Positions 1 through 6,104 of a DNA stretch of 6,657 bases are shown one piece after another. The position numbers and the translations under genes were made by a program. The stretch is from Deltaproteobacteria bacterium (GTDB lineage Bacteria; Myxococcota_A; UBA9160; JAFDET01). How positions within the stretch are numbered: the first letter of the stretch is position 1; every line of letters begins with the position of its first letter. The DNA lies in NCBI GenBank assembly GCA_019310195.1, contig JAFDET010000176.1:1-6657 (forward strand), read 5' to 3'. The notes below the pieces were generated by a model that saw only the letters and a list, made by a program, of their open reading frames with translations, did not search any database and had not been told where the DNA came from.

Positions 1-405
1 CTGCGCCCCGCCATGACCCTGGCCACCCGGGTCGTGCACGTGCGCGATCTCGCCCGGGGCGATGCCGTGGGATACGGGGGGGACTGGCACGCGCCCGGGC
101 CCACCCGCGTGGCCACCCTGGCCGTGGGCTACGCCGACGGGGTTCCCCGCGCCGCCGCCGGCCGCGCCCAGGTCGCCATCGGCGGGCGTCGTTTTCCCGT
201 GGTGGGGCGTGTGTCCATGGATTTCGTCACGGTCGACGTCGGCGACGCGGCGCCGGCGATCGGTGACGAGGCCCTGGTCTTCGGGGCGGGCCCGGGCGCG
301 CCGGCCGTGGAGGATCTGGCCGCCGCCGCGGGCACCATCGCCTACGAGATCCTCGTCGGGGTGGGTCCTCGCGTGCCGCGCGTGGTCGTCGACGACGACG
401 CCTGA
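1..405 (+). CDS. alr: Alanine racemase, C-terminal part (5' truncated by window)
   Basis: This is the last 134 residues of a PLP-dependent alanine racemase, which interconverts L- and D-alanine in the cytoplasm to supply D-Ala for peptidoglycan. The frame is open from base 1. The ATG at 13 is probably internal, because the residues before it (LRPA) continue the family pattern at the start of the C-terminal beta domain. Visible family motifs are VGYADGVPR at fragment residues 42-50, whose Tyr44 matches the second catalytic base of the family; VGRVSMD at 68-74, with the conserved Met-Asp pair; and the closing GTIAYEIL...RVPRVV block at about 111-129. The PLP-lysine domain lies upstream and is not seen. 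The gene ends 93 bases before purH, so it may be a separate or loosely linked unit. Confidence 0.94.
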   Translation: MRPAMTLATRVVHVRDLARGDAVGYGGDWHAPGPTRVATLAVGYADGVPRAAAGRAQVAIGGRRFPVVGRVSMDFVTVDVGDAAPAIGDEALVFGAGPGAPAVEDLAAAAGTIAYEILVGVGPRVPRVVVDDDA

Positions 406-450
406 GACGGCGTTTGCGCGCGTCGCTGGCGGCCCGGCCGGCCCTTCGGT

Positions 451-484
451 ACCCATCCCTCGTCCCCGCCCCCTCACCCTCTCC
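451..484 (+). promoter_or_regulatory. C-rich, G-poor leader tract upstream of purH (possible Rho-loading region)
   Basis: Of these 34 bases, 23 are C, 6 are T, 3 are A and only 2 are G, which is striking in a genome where G and C are otherwise balanced. Such C-over-G segments are typical of rut sites, where Rho loads on unstructured RNA. The tract lies in the only sizeable gap between alr and purH and ends at the purH ribosome binding site. A role in termination after alr or in attenuating purH is inference. No hairpin followed by a T-run and no convincing -35/-10 pair is visible in the gap. Confidence 0.25.
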
Positions 485-489
485 GGGAG
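485..489 (+). promoter_or_regulatory. Shine-Dalgarno site of purH
   Basis: GGGAG lies 9 bases before the ATG at 499. It supports that ATG as the purH start and agrees with the family's N-terminus. Confidence 0.75.
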
Positions 490-498
490 ACACTCGAC

Positions 499-2058
499 AT
501 GCCCCCTGCACGCGTCGTTCGCGCGTTGCTTTCCGTTTCCGACAAGAGCGGCCTCGACGAGTTTGCTCGCGGGCTGGCCGAGCTCGGCGTCGAGCTCGTC
601 GCCTCGGGCGGCACGGCGCGCGCGCTGCGCGACGCCGGGCTCGAGGTGCAGGACGTCGAGAGCCTGACCGGCAGCCCCGAGATGCTCGGAGGCCGGGTCA
701 AGACCCTGCACCCCAAGGTGCACGGCGGCATCCTGAACCGGCGCGATCACGAGGGCGATCGCGCCGAGGTGGAGAAGCACGGCATCGGGCACATCGACCT
801 GGTGGTGGTGAATCTCTACCCGTTCGAGGAGACGGTGGCGCGCGAGGGCGTGACCCGCGCCGAGGCCGTGGAGCAGATCGACATCGGCGGCCCGTCGATG
901 ATCCGCTCCGCCGCCAAGAACCACGCCTTCGTGGGCGTGGTGGTGGATCCGGCCGATTACCCGGCGCTGCTGGAAGAGCTGCGCAGCAACGACGGCGTGC
1001 TGGATGAGGCCACGCGACGCGCGCTGGCGCTCAAGGCCTTCGAGCGCACCGCCGCCTACGACGCGGCCATCTCCGGCTACCTGGCCGCCCAGGAGACCAG
1101 CGAGGACGATCCGTTTCCGCCGCGCCTCGCCATCGGCCTGGGCCGCGCGCAGTCGCTTCGTTACGGCGAGAACCCGCACCAGCGCGCCGCCCTCTACGGC
1201 GGCTTCCTGGAGATTGCCGAGAAGCTTCACGGCAAAGAGCTCTCCTTCAACAACATCGTGGACGTGCAGGCGGCGCTGGCGCTGATCCTGGAGTTCGACG
1301 CCGCCGAGTCGGCTGCGGTGGCGATCCTCAAGCACAACACGCCGTGCGGCGCGGGCGTGGGCGACTCGCCGCTGGCCGCCTACGACAAGGCCTTCGGCAC
1401 CGATCCCGATTCACCCTTCGGCGGGATCATCGTCTGCAACCGGCCCTTCGATCTGGAGCTGGCTCAGCGCGTGGACGAGATCTTCACCGAGGTCCTGATC
1501 GCGCCGGGCTTCACCGCCGATGCCCTGGCGCTGCTGCAGAAGAAGAAGAACCGGCGCCTGCTGCGCGCCCGGCTGGACCGCATCCACCGCACCGAGCTGG
1601 ACTGGAAGCGCGTCTTCGGCGGCGTGGCGGTGCAGGAGCCCGACGTGCAGATGGAGGACGTGGCCTCCGCCCAGGTGGCCACGGCGCGCAAGCCCAGCGA
1701 AGCCGAGCTGCGCGGCCTCTGCTTTGCGTGGAAGGTGGTCAAGCACGTGAAGAGCAACGCCGTGGTCTTCGCCGGCCAGGACCGCACCCTGGCCATCGGG
1801 GGCGGCAACACCTCGCGGGTGGACGCGGTGCACGCGGCCTGCGAGAAGGCGGGTCGGGTGGGCAACGCTCTGGCCGGCTCGGTGCTGGCCAGCGACGCCT
1901 TCTTCCCGTTCCCCGACGGGCTGGAGACGGCGGTGGCGGCCGGCGCCACGGCCGTGGTGCAACCCGGCGGCTCGGCCCGCGACGAGCAGGTGATCGAGGC
2001 CGCCGACCGACTTGGTGTGGCGATGGTCCTGACCGGCGCGCGCCACTTCCGCCACTGA
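499..2058 (+). CDS. purH: Bifunctional AICAR formyltransferase / IMP cyclohydrolase
   Basis: PurH catalyses the last two steps of de novo IMP synthesis: 10-formyl-THF-dependent formylation of AICAR, then cyclisation of FAICAR to IMP. The protein is 519 residues, the usual full length. The N-terminal MGS-like cyclohydrolase domain shows LLSVSDKSG (10-18), SGGTA (36-40), GGRVKTLHP (64-72) and DIGGPSMIRSAAKNH (128-142). The transformylase domain shows RYGENPHQ (221-228), KHNTPCG (278-284) with the catalytic Lys-His pair, SNAVVF (419-424), GGGNTSRVD (434-442) and PGGSARD (489-495). The common KHxNPCG motif here has Thr instead of Asn before PCG; this position varies in the family. The stop overlaps the purD ATG by one base (TGATG), so the two are probably translationally coupled. 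Confidence 0.98.
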   Translation: MPPARVVRALLSVSDKSGLDEFARGLAELGVELVASGGTARALRDAGLEVQDVESLTGSPEMLGGRVKTLHPKVHGGILNRRDHEGDRAEVEKHGIGHIDLVVVNLYPFEETVAREGVTRAEAVEQIDIGGPSMIRSAAKNHAFVGVVVDPADYPALLEELRSNDGVLDEATRRALALKAFERTAAYDAAISGYLAAQETSEDDPFPPRLAIGLGRAQSLRYGENPHQRAALYGGFLEIAEKLHGKELSFNNIVDVQAALALILEFDAAESAAVAILKHNTPCGAGVGDSPLAAYDKAFGTDPDSPFGGIIVCNRPFDLELAQRVDEIFTEVLIAPGFTADALALLQKKKNRRLLRARLDRIHRTELDWKRVFGGVAVQEPDVQMEDVASAQVATARKPSEAELRGLCFAWKVVKHVKSNAVVFAGQDRTLAIGGGNTSRVDAVHAACEKAGRVGNALAGSVLASDAFFPFPDGLETAVAAGATAVVQPGGSARDEQVIEAADRLGVAMVLTGARHFRH

Positions 2059-3338
2059 TGCGCGTCCTGGTGGTCGGGTCCGGGGGCCGGGAGCACGCCC
2101 TGGCCTGGAAGATCGCCGCCAGCCCGCTGGTGGACGAGGTGCTGGCTGCGCCCGGCAGCGACGGCATGGCCGGCGTGGCGCGCTGCCTGCCGCAGGTGAA
2201 GGCGAGCGACCTGGACGCCGTGGTGACGGTGGCCCGTGACGAGGCCGTGGACCTGGTGGTGGTCGGCCCCGAGGATCCGCTGGCCGCGGGGCTGGTGGAC
2301 CGGCTGCGCGAGGCGGGCATCGCCAGCTTCGGCCCCAGCGCCGAAGCGGCCCGGTTGGAGGGCAGCAAGCAGTTCGCCAAGGAGTTCATGGCCCGCCACG
2401 GTATTCCGACCGCCGAGTTCGCGGTCTTCGACGCGCTGGAGCCCGCGCGCGCCTACGTGCGCGAGCGCGGCGGCCCCTGCGTGGTGAAGGCCGACGGCCT
2501 GGCGGCGGGCAAGGGCGTCTTCGTCTGCGATGGCCCGGACGCCGCCCTGGTCGCGCTGGACGAGATCATGGGCGAGCGGCGCTTCGGCGAGGCCGGGGCG
2601 CGGGTCGTGATCGAGGAGCGCATGGAGGGCGAGGAGGCCTCGTACTACGCCATCACCGATGGCGAGCGCGTGGTCACCCTGGCCGCGGCCCAGGACCACA
2701 AGCGCGCCCTGGACGGCGACCGCGGCGAGAACACCGGCGGCATGGGCGCCTACTCGCCGGCACCCGTGGTGAGCGATGCGGTGGAGAAGCGCATCCTCGA
2801 GGAGATCGTCCACCCGGCGATCCGGGGCATGGCGCGCGACGGCCGGCCCTACACGGGTGTGCTCTACGTCGGGCTGATGATCGATGCGGCCGGGGCGCCG
2901 CGCGTGGTGGAGTTCAATGTGCGCTTCGGCGACCCGGAGACCCAGCCGCTGCTGATGCGCATGGAGGGCGACCTGGTGCCGCTGCTCGACGGAGCCGCCC
3001 GCGGCCGGCTGGAGCCCGAAACCAAGCTGGGCTGGGGGGATGCCGCCGTGTGCGTGGTGCTGGCCTCCGAGGGCTACCCGCGGGCCTACGAGACCGGCCG
3101 GGCCATCGACGGCCTGGACGCGCTGGCCGGCGAGTCGGACGTGGTGGTCTTCCACGCGGGCACCCGGCGCGGCGCCGACGGCCGTTTCGAGACCGCCGGG
3201 GGCCGCGTCCTGGGCGTAACCGCACGCGGCGCCAGCGTGGCCGTGGCCCGTGAGCGGGCCTACGCCGCCGCCGACCGCATCCGCTTCGACGGGCGGCACC
3301 TGCGCCGTGACATCGCCGACCGGGCGCTGGACCGGTGA
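2058..3338 (+). CDS. purD: Phosphoribosylamine--glycine ligase (GAR synthetase)
   Basis: PurD is the ATP-grasp enzyme that joins glycine to phosphoribosylamine, the second step of de novo purine synthesis. The protein has 426 residues, the standard bacterial length for the monofunctional form. Motifs in order are GSGGREHA (7-14) in the N-terminal domain, GPEDPLAAG (70-78), KADGLAAGKGV (144-154, ATP-grasp nucleotide loop), GENTGGMGAYSPAP (223-236), EFNVRFGDPETQ (285-296, metal/ATP site) and GGRVLGV (381-387) in the C-terminal domain. The start is the ATG that overlaps the purH stop. No Shine-Dalgarno sequence precedes it, so initiation probably depends on ribosomes ending purH. The frame is open well upstream inside purH, but that part reads as low-complexity Arg/Gly/Ala sequence and is not coding. 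The stop overlaps the next gene by four bases. Confidence 0.98.
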   Translation: MRVLVVGSGGREHALAWKIAASPLVDEVLAAPGSDGMAGVARCLPQVKASDLDAVVTVARDEAVDLVVVGPEDPLAAGLVDRLREAGIASFGPSAEAARLEGSKQFAKEFMARHGIPTAEFAVFDALEPARAYVRERGGPCVVKADGLAAGKGVFVCDGPDAALVALDEIMGERRFGEAGARVVIEERMEGEEASYYAITDGERVVTLAAAQDHKRALDGDRGENTGGMGAYSPAPVVSDAVEKRILEEIVHPAIRGMARDGRPYTGVLYVGLMIDAAGAPRVVEFNVRFGDPETQPLLMRMEGDLVPLLDGAARGRLEPETKLGWGDAAVCVVLASEGYPRAYETGRAIDGLDALAGESDVVVFHAGTRRGADGRFETAGGRVLGVTARGASVAVARERAYAAADRIRFDGRHLRRDIADRALDR

Positions 3339-3973
3339 GCGCCGCGTTCGACCAGGCGCTGGAGCGCATCGGGCGCGGCGGTCTGGTGGCCTACCCGACG
3401 GAGACGCTCTACGGCCTGGGCGCCGACGCCACCCGCAGCGACGCGGTGGCCCGGCTTCAGGACTGGAAGGGCCGCGGCGACGACCAGCCGTTCTCGCTGC
3501 TGGTGGAGAGCGCCGACGCCCTGGGCGCCGTGGGCGTGCACCTGCCCGCGGCGGCGCGCCGGCTGACCCGCGCTCTCTGGCCGGGTCCGCTCACCCTGGT
3601 TCTGCCCTGCGACCGCGAGCTTCCCGGCGGCGTGGCCCGCAGCAGCGATGGCGCCGTGGGCGTGCGCTGCTCGTCTCATCCGCTGGCGGCCGAGCTGGCG
3701 CGCCGCCTGGCCGGGCGCGGGTTGGGACCCGTGACCGCCACCAGCCTGAACCGCAGCGGTGGCCCCGCCGCGGCCGGGCGCGATGCGGCGGCCTCGCTGT
3801 GTGGGGACGACCTCGGCGAGCCCTGGCTCCTGGACGTCCCCGGAGCAGCGCCTCCTGGCGGCGTTGCCAGCACCGTGGTGGACGCCACCGGCGAGGAGCC
3901 CGTGGTGCTGCGTGAAGGAGCCGTATCCCGGGCGCGGGTCGAGGCCTGCCTCTGCGAAGGAGCCGATGCGTGA
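3335..3973 (+). CDS. L-threonylcarbamoyladenylate synthase, TsaC/Sua5/YrdC family
   Basis: This family makes threonylcarbamoyl-AMP from threonine, bicarbonate and ATP. The TsaD complex then transfers the threonylcarbamoyl group to A37 of ANN-decoding tRNAs (t6A). The 212-residue protein covers the YrdC domain only and lacks the extra C-terminal domain of long Sua5 proteins. Visible motifs are YPTETLYGLGA (20-30), the KxR signature K45-G-R47, WPGPLT (82-87), RCSSHPLA (111-118), TSLNRSG (136-142; the family usually has TSANxSG), STVVD (179-183) and VLREGAVS (191-198). The start is GTG within a GTGA overlap with the purD stop, with no clear ribosome binding site, so coupling is likely. Some YrdC-domain paralogues (YciO) are not proven t6A enzymes. 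The KxR and SxN residues favour a true synthase. Confidence 0.91.
   Translation: MSAAFDQALERIGRGGLVAYPTETLYGLGADATRSDAVARLQDWKGRGDDQPFSLLVESADALGAVGVHLPAAARRLTRALWPGPLTLVLPCDRELPGGVARSSDGAVGVRCSSHPLAAELARRLAGRGLGPVTATSLNRSGGPAAAGRDAAASLCGDDLGEPWLLDVPGAAPPGGVASTVVDATGEEPVVLREGAVSRARVEACLCEGADA
3957..3962 (+). promoter_or_regulatory. Shine-Dalgarno site deciding the DUF1015 GTG start
   Basis: AAGGAG ends 7 bases before the GTG at 3970, an ideal spacing. An ATG at 3966 is only 3 bases away and lies in a frame whose product has no family resemblance. The site therefore selects the GTG. Confidence 0.75.
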
Positions 3974-5223
3974 CCGACGTCCGTCCGTTCCGCGCCCTGC
4001 GCTACGCGCGCAGCGAACTCTCCGACGTGCTGGTGCCGCCCTACGACGTCATCACGCCCGATGAGCGCGAACGCTTCTGGTCCGGCGATCCGCACCACGC
4101 CATCCGCTTGGAGCTGACCCGCGACGCCAACGCCGAAGCCGGCACCGACTACGCCGACGTCGCCGCCATGCTCCGGGACTGGCAGCGCGACGGCGTGCTC
4201 GCGCGCGACGCGTCGCCGGCGCTCTACGGACTGGCCCAGCGCTACCGCGGCCCCGACGGCGCAGAGCGGGAGCGGAGGGGCTTCTTCGCGGCCCTGGGCC
4301 TGGCCGAGTACGACGAGCGCGTGGTGCTGCCCCACGAGCGCACCATGGCCGGTCCCAAGGCGGACCGGCTCAAGCTGCTGCGCGCCACCCGCGCCAACCT
4401 GTCGGTGATCTTCCTGCTCTACGAAGACCGCGAGGGTGTGGTCGACGCCGCGCTGGCGAAGGCCTTCGACGGGCCGCCGGTCGCCGAGGGGGCCGACCCG
4501 GCGGGCACCCACAACACGCTGGTGCGGGCCGCGGACCCCCAGGCGGTGGAGCCGGTGCGGGCATTCCTGGCCGAGCGGCCGGTGGTGATTGCCGACGGAC
4601 ACCACCGCTACGAAACCGCGCTGGCCTACCGCCGCGAGAACCCCGACGATCCCGCCGCGGCCCTCACCCTGGCGTACTTCGCCAACGCCTTCTCCGAGGG
4701 CACCCTGCTGCTGCCCATCCATCGGGTGATCCTCAAGGGCTCGGCGCCGGCGCCCGACGCCTGGCCCCGGCTGCTGCCCGAGTGGTCCTGCACGGAGCTC
4801 GAGGCGGGCGATGCCCAGGCGATTCCGGAGCTCCTGGAGCGGCATCTGGCGCCCCTGGGCCCGGCCGCCGCCTTCGTGGCCGACGACGCCAGCGGCACCC
4901 TGCGCCTCTTCCGGCGCAACCAGGACGTGCCCGGCGAGCTGGCGATCCGCACCCTGCACCGCGAGGTCGTGGGCGGCGCCTTCGGGCTGGACGAGGACGC
5001 CGTGCGCGACGGCGCGGTGGCGTTCCCCAAGCACGCCCTGCTGGCGGCCCGCGACGTTCGCGAGGGCCGCGGTGCGGTGGCGCTGTACGTGAACCCGCTC
5101 TCGCCCGACGACGTCTTCCGCGTGACCCGCGCCGGCGAGCTGCTGCCCCAGAAGTCCACCCTGTTCCAGCCCAAGCTGCCCAGCGGCCTGCTCTTCCGGA
5201 CGCTGGACGAGGACCCGGCATGA
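3970..5223 (+). CDS. DUF1015 family protein (COG4198), function unproven
   Basis: This 417-residue soluble protein has no signal peptide or membrane segment. It matches the DUF1015 family along its length: RPFRALRY (5-12), VPPYDVI (22-28), LPHERT..GPKADRL (120-134), ADGHHRYETAL (208-218) and FQPKLPSGLLFR (399-410). The family has no settled biochemical role that I can name with confidence. The DGHHRYETA segment resembles the nucleotide-binding signature of the ParB/sulfiredoxin/SerK-like fold, which includes free-serine kinases. I also recall DUF1015 genes beside serine-biosynthesis genes in other bacteria. A small-molecule kinase or nucleotide-binding role is therefore an inference worth testing. 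Here it sits between the TsaC-like gene and the DUF721 gene, overlapping both (GTGA before, ATGA after). Its codon use looks like that of its neighbours, with no sign of transfer. Confidence 0.9.
   Translation: MTDVRPFRALRYARSELSDVLVPPYDVITPDERERFWSGDPHHAIRLELTRDANAEAGTDYADVAAMLRDWQRDGVLARDASPALYGLAQRYRGPDGAERERRGFFAALGLAEYDERVVLPHERTMAGPKADRLKLLRATRANLSVIFLLYEDREGVVDAALAKAFDGPPVAEGADPAGTHNTLVRAADPQAVEPVRAFLAERPVVIADGHHRYETALAYRRENPDDPAAALTLAYFANAFSEGTLLLPIHRVILKGSAPAPDAWPRLLPEWSCTELEAGDAQAIPELLERHLAPLGPAAAFVADDASGTLRLFRRNQDVPGELAIRTLHREVVGGAFGLDEDAVRDGAVAFPKHALLAARDVREGRGAVALYVNPLSPDDVFRVTRAGELLPQKSTLFQPKLPSGLLFRTLDEDPA
5209..5213 (+). promoter_or_regulatory. Shine-Dalgarno site of the DUF721 gene
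   Basis: GAGGA lies inside the end of the DUF1015 gene, 6 bases before the ATG at 5220. It fixes that ATG as the start within a much longer open frame. Confidence 0.65.
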
Positions 5224-5525
5224 CGCCCCGGCCGCGCAGCCGCCCCAAGTCCCTGGCGGATCTGGTGCCGCGCGTCCTGAGCGACCTGGGCTACGACCGG
5301 GCCAACGCCCTGGCGCGGATGGCCGACCGCTGGCCCGCCATCGTGGGCGATCCGGCGGCCGCTCACTGCCGGCCCTCGGCCCTGCGCGGCAAGGTCCTGC
5401 AGGTGGACGCCGACTCCAGCGGCTGGTGCCAGCAGCTGCATCTGCGCCGCGAGGAGATCCTGGCCGGCCTGGAGCGCGAGCTGGGCGCCGAAGCCCCCAC
5501 CGACCTCTGGCTGAGGGTGGGGTAG
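5220..5525 (+). CDS. DUF721 family protein, DciA-like
   Basis: The protein is 101 residues long and cytoplasmic. It shows the DUF721 pattern: an N-terminal basic stretch (PRPRSRPK, 3-10), a helix ending in WPAIVGD (38-44), RGKVLQVDADSSGWCQQL (56-73) and a terminal LWLRVG (96-101). DUF721 includes DciA, the ancestral loader of the replicative helicase DnaB in bacteria without DnaC or DnaI. This protein is close to the bare core domain and lacks the long extensions of many DciA proteins, so calling it a helicase loader is inference. The open frame extends far upstream inside the DUF1015 gene, but only the part from 5220 has family-like sequence. That ATG overlaps the previous stop (ATGA) and has a ribosome binding site. 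Confidence 0.85.
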   Translation: MTPRPRSRPKSLADLVPRVLSDLGYDRANALARMADRWPAIVGDPAAAHCRPSALRGKVLQVDADSSGWCQQLHLRREEILAGLERELGAEAPTDLWLRVG

Positions 5526-5526
5526 G

Positions 5527-5742
5527 ATGCCGCCGATGTCCGACCACCCGGCCCAGGACCCTGCGAACGGCGACTCCCAGCCCCAGAGCTGCGACTTCTG
5601 CGGCCAGCCCTCGTCCACGGTCCGCCGGGTCGCGCTGGATCGGGGCTACGAGCGGCTGCGCACTCCCCACCGCGAGCAGTACGCCTGCCCGGATTGCTCC
5701 GAGGCCAAGGAGCGCCAGCGCCAGGGGCTGGATCGCCGCTGA
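5527..5742 (+). CDS. Small CxxC...CxxC putative zinc-binding protein, unrecognised
   Basis: I do not recognise this 71-residue protein. It has two cysteine pairs, CDFC (22-25) and CPDC (54-57), 28 residues apart, as in a zinc ribbon. The N-terminus is polar and Pro/Asp/Gln-rich, the middle and end are basic and charged (RRVALDRGYERLR; KERQRQGLDRR), and there is no signal peptide or membrane segment. It begins one base after the DUF721 stop, so it is probably the last gene of the purH transcript. The start is uncertain. The ATG at 5527 has AGGG 9 bases upstream, while the in-frame ATG at 5536 has AGGA 8 bases upstream and would give 68 residues; both keep all four cysteines. Zinc binding is inferred from the spacing only. 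Roles in nucleic-acid or ribosome binding are guesses. Confidence 0.65.
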   Translation: MPPMSDHPAQDPANGDSQPQSCDFCGQPSSTVRRVALDRGYERLRTPHREQYACPDCSEAKERQRQGLDRR

Positions 5743-5746
5743 CGCG

Positions 5747-5765
5747 GTTGACCCCAGTTGACCCC
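5747..5765 (+). repeat. Tandem direct repeat GTTGACCCC with 10-base period
   Basis: GTTGACCCC occurs at 5747-5755 and again at 5757-5765, one helical turn apart, directly after the stop of the small CxxC gene. The second copy supplies the predicted -35 element. The first could be an activator half-site, a second -35 or chance. Confidence 0.6.
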
Positions 5766-5786
5766 GGTAGGCGGCTTCCCTAGGTT
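5758..5786 (+). promoter_or_regulatory. Predicted sigma70-type promoter of the rpsP operon
   Basis: TTGACC (5758-5763) matches 5 of 6 bases of the -35 consensus. TAGGTT (5781-5786) follows after exactly 17 bases as a GC-adapted -10 element, matching 3 of 6. Transcription would begin near 5792-5794, giving a leader of about 45 bases before rpsP. It sits in the only sizeable gap between the purH chain and the ribosomal operon, where a new promoter is expected. The weak -10 match is the main doubt. Confidence 0.5.
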
Positions 5787-5800
5787 TCCCGACCGCTTCC

Positions 5801-5818
5801 GGGCCCTGTCGCGGGCCC
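5801..5818 (+). other. GC hairpin in the rpsP leader
   Basis: GGGCCC, a 6-base loop TGTCGC and GGGCCC can form a 6-pair all-GC stem, ending 5 bases before the ribosome binding site. No T-run follows, so it is not a typical intrinsic terminator. It may stabilise or regulate the leader mRNA; this is inference. Confidence 0.35.
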
Positions 5819-5823
5819 CTCGC

Positions 5824-5828
5824 AGGAG
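5824..5828 (+). promoter_or_regulatory. Shine-Dalgarno site of rpsP
   Basis: AGGAG lies 9 bases before the ATG at 5838. It forms half of the perfect palindrome AGGAGCTCCT (5824-5833). Confidence 0.8.
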
Positions 5829-5837
5829 CTCCTCGAA

Positions 5838-6104
5838 ATGTTGAAGATTCGTCTGCAGCGCGCGGGCGCGAAGAAGCGCCCCTTCTATCGCATCGTGGCG
5901 ATCGACGAGCGCCGCCAGCGTGATGGCCGCGCTCTGGAGTTCCTGGGCACCTACGACCCCAAGGTCGATCCCGGCTTGATCAAGCTTCAGCTCGACCGCG
6001 TGGACCACTGGGTCGGGCAGGGCGCCCGTCTTTCGGACACCGTCTCTTCCCTGGTCAAGCGCGCCCGCAAGCAGGCGGCCGCAGCACCGTCGGAGGCTTC
6101 CTGA
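5838..6104 (+). CDS. rpsP: 30S ribosomal protein bS16
   Basis: bS16 binds 16S rRNA and is needed for correct assembly of the 30S body. The 88-residue protein has the usual length and the family's N-terminus (MLKIRLQRAGAKKRPFYRIV, 1-20), then RRQRDGRALEFLGTYDP (25-41) and the basic C-terminal region SLVKRARKQ (71-79), with a short Ala/Ser tail. It is the first gene of the conserved rpsP-khpA-rimM-trmD-rplS order, whose last two genes would lie beyond the window. Its stop overlaps the khpA ATG by one base (TGATG). A promoter and strong ribosome binding site precede it, fitting high expression. Confidence 0.98.
   Translation: MLKIRLQRAGAKKRPFYRIVAIDERRQRDGRALEFLGTYDPKVDPGLIKLQLDRVDHWVGQGARLSDTVSSLVKRARKQAAAAPSEAS
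6092..6096 (+). promoter_or_regulatory. Shine-Dalgarno site of khpA
   Basis: GGAGG lies inside the end of rpsP, 7 bases before the khpA ATG at 6104, an ideal site and spacing. Confidence 0.8.

Noticed and set aside
13..405. ATG at 13 as the true start of a short 130-residue gene
   Set aside because: The frame is open to the window edge, and the residues before the ATG fit alanine racemase, so this is the tail of a full-length gene.
431..445. Possible intrinsic terminator at the GGCCGGCC-containing segment after alr
   Set aside because: The segment can pair with itself, but no T-run follows and the loop geometry is poor, so it does not meet the usual form of an intrinsic terminator.
1344..2057. 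Upstream extension of the purD frame inside purH, suggesting a fusion or longer PurD
   Set aside because: The extension is Arg/Gly/Ala low-complexity sequence, while PurD homology begins precisely at the ATG at 2058, which gives the normal family length.
1464..3299. A 611-codon minus-strand open frame opposite purH and purD
   Set aside because: It mirrors two clearly conserved plus-strand genes, and its translation is His/Gly/Ala/Arg-rich with no family motif. Long antisense frames are expected at this GC content.
3676..5670. A 664-codon minus-strand open frame opposite the tsaC-like, DUF1015, DUF721 and CxxC genes
   Set aside because: It spans several coupled plus-strand genes, is low-complexity and Arg/Gly-rich, and shows no recognisable domain. 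It is a codon-bias shadow.
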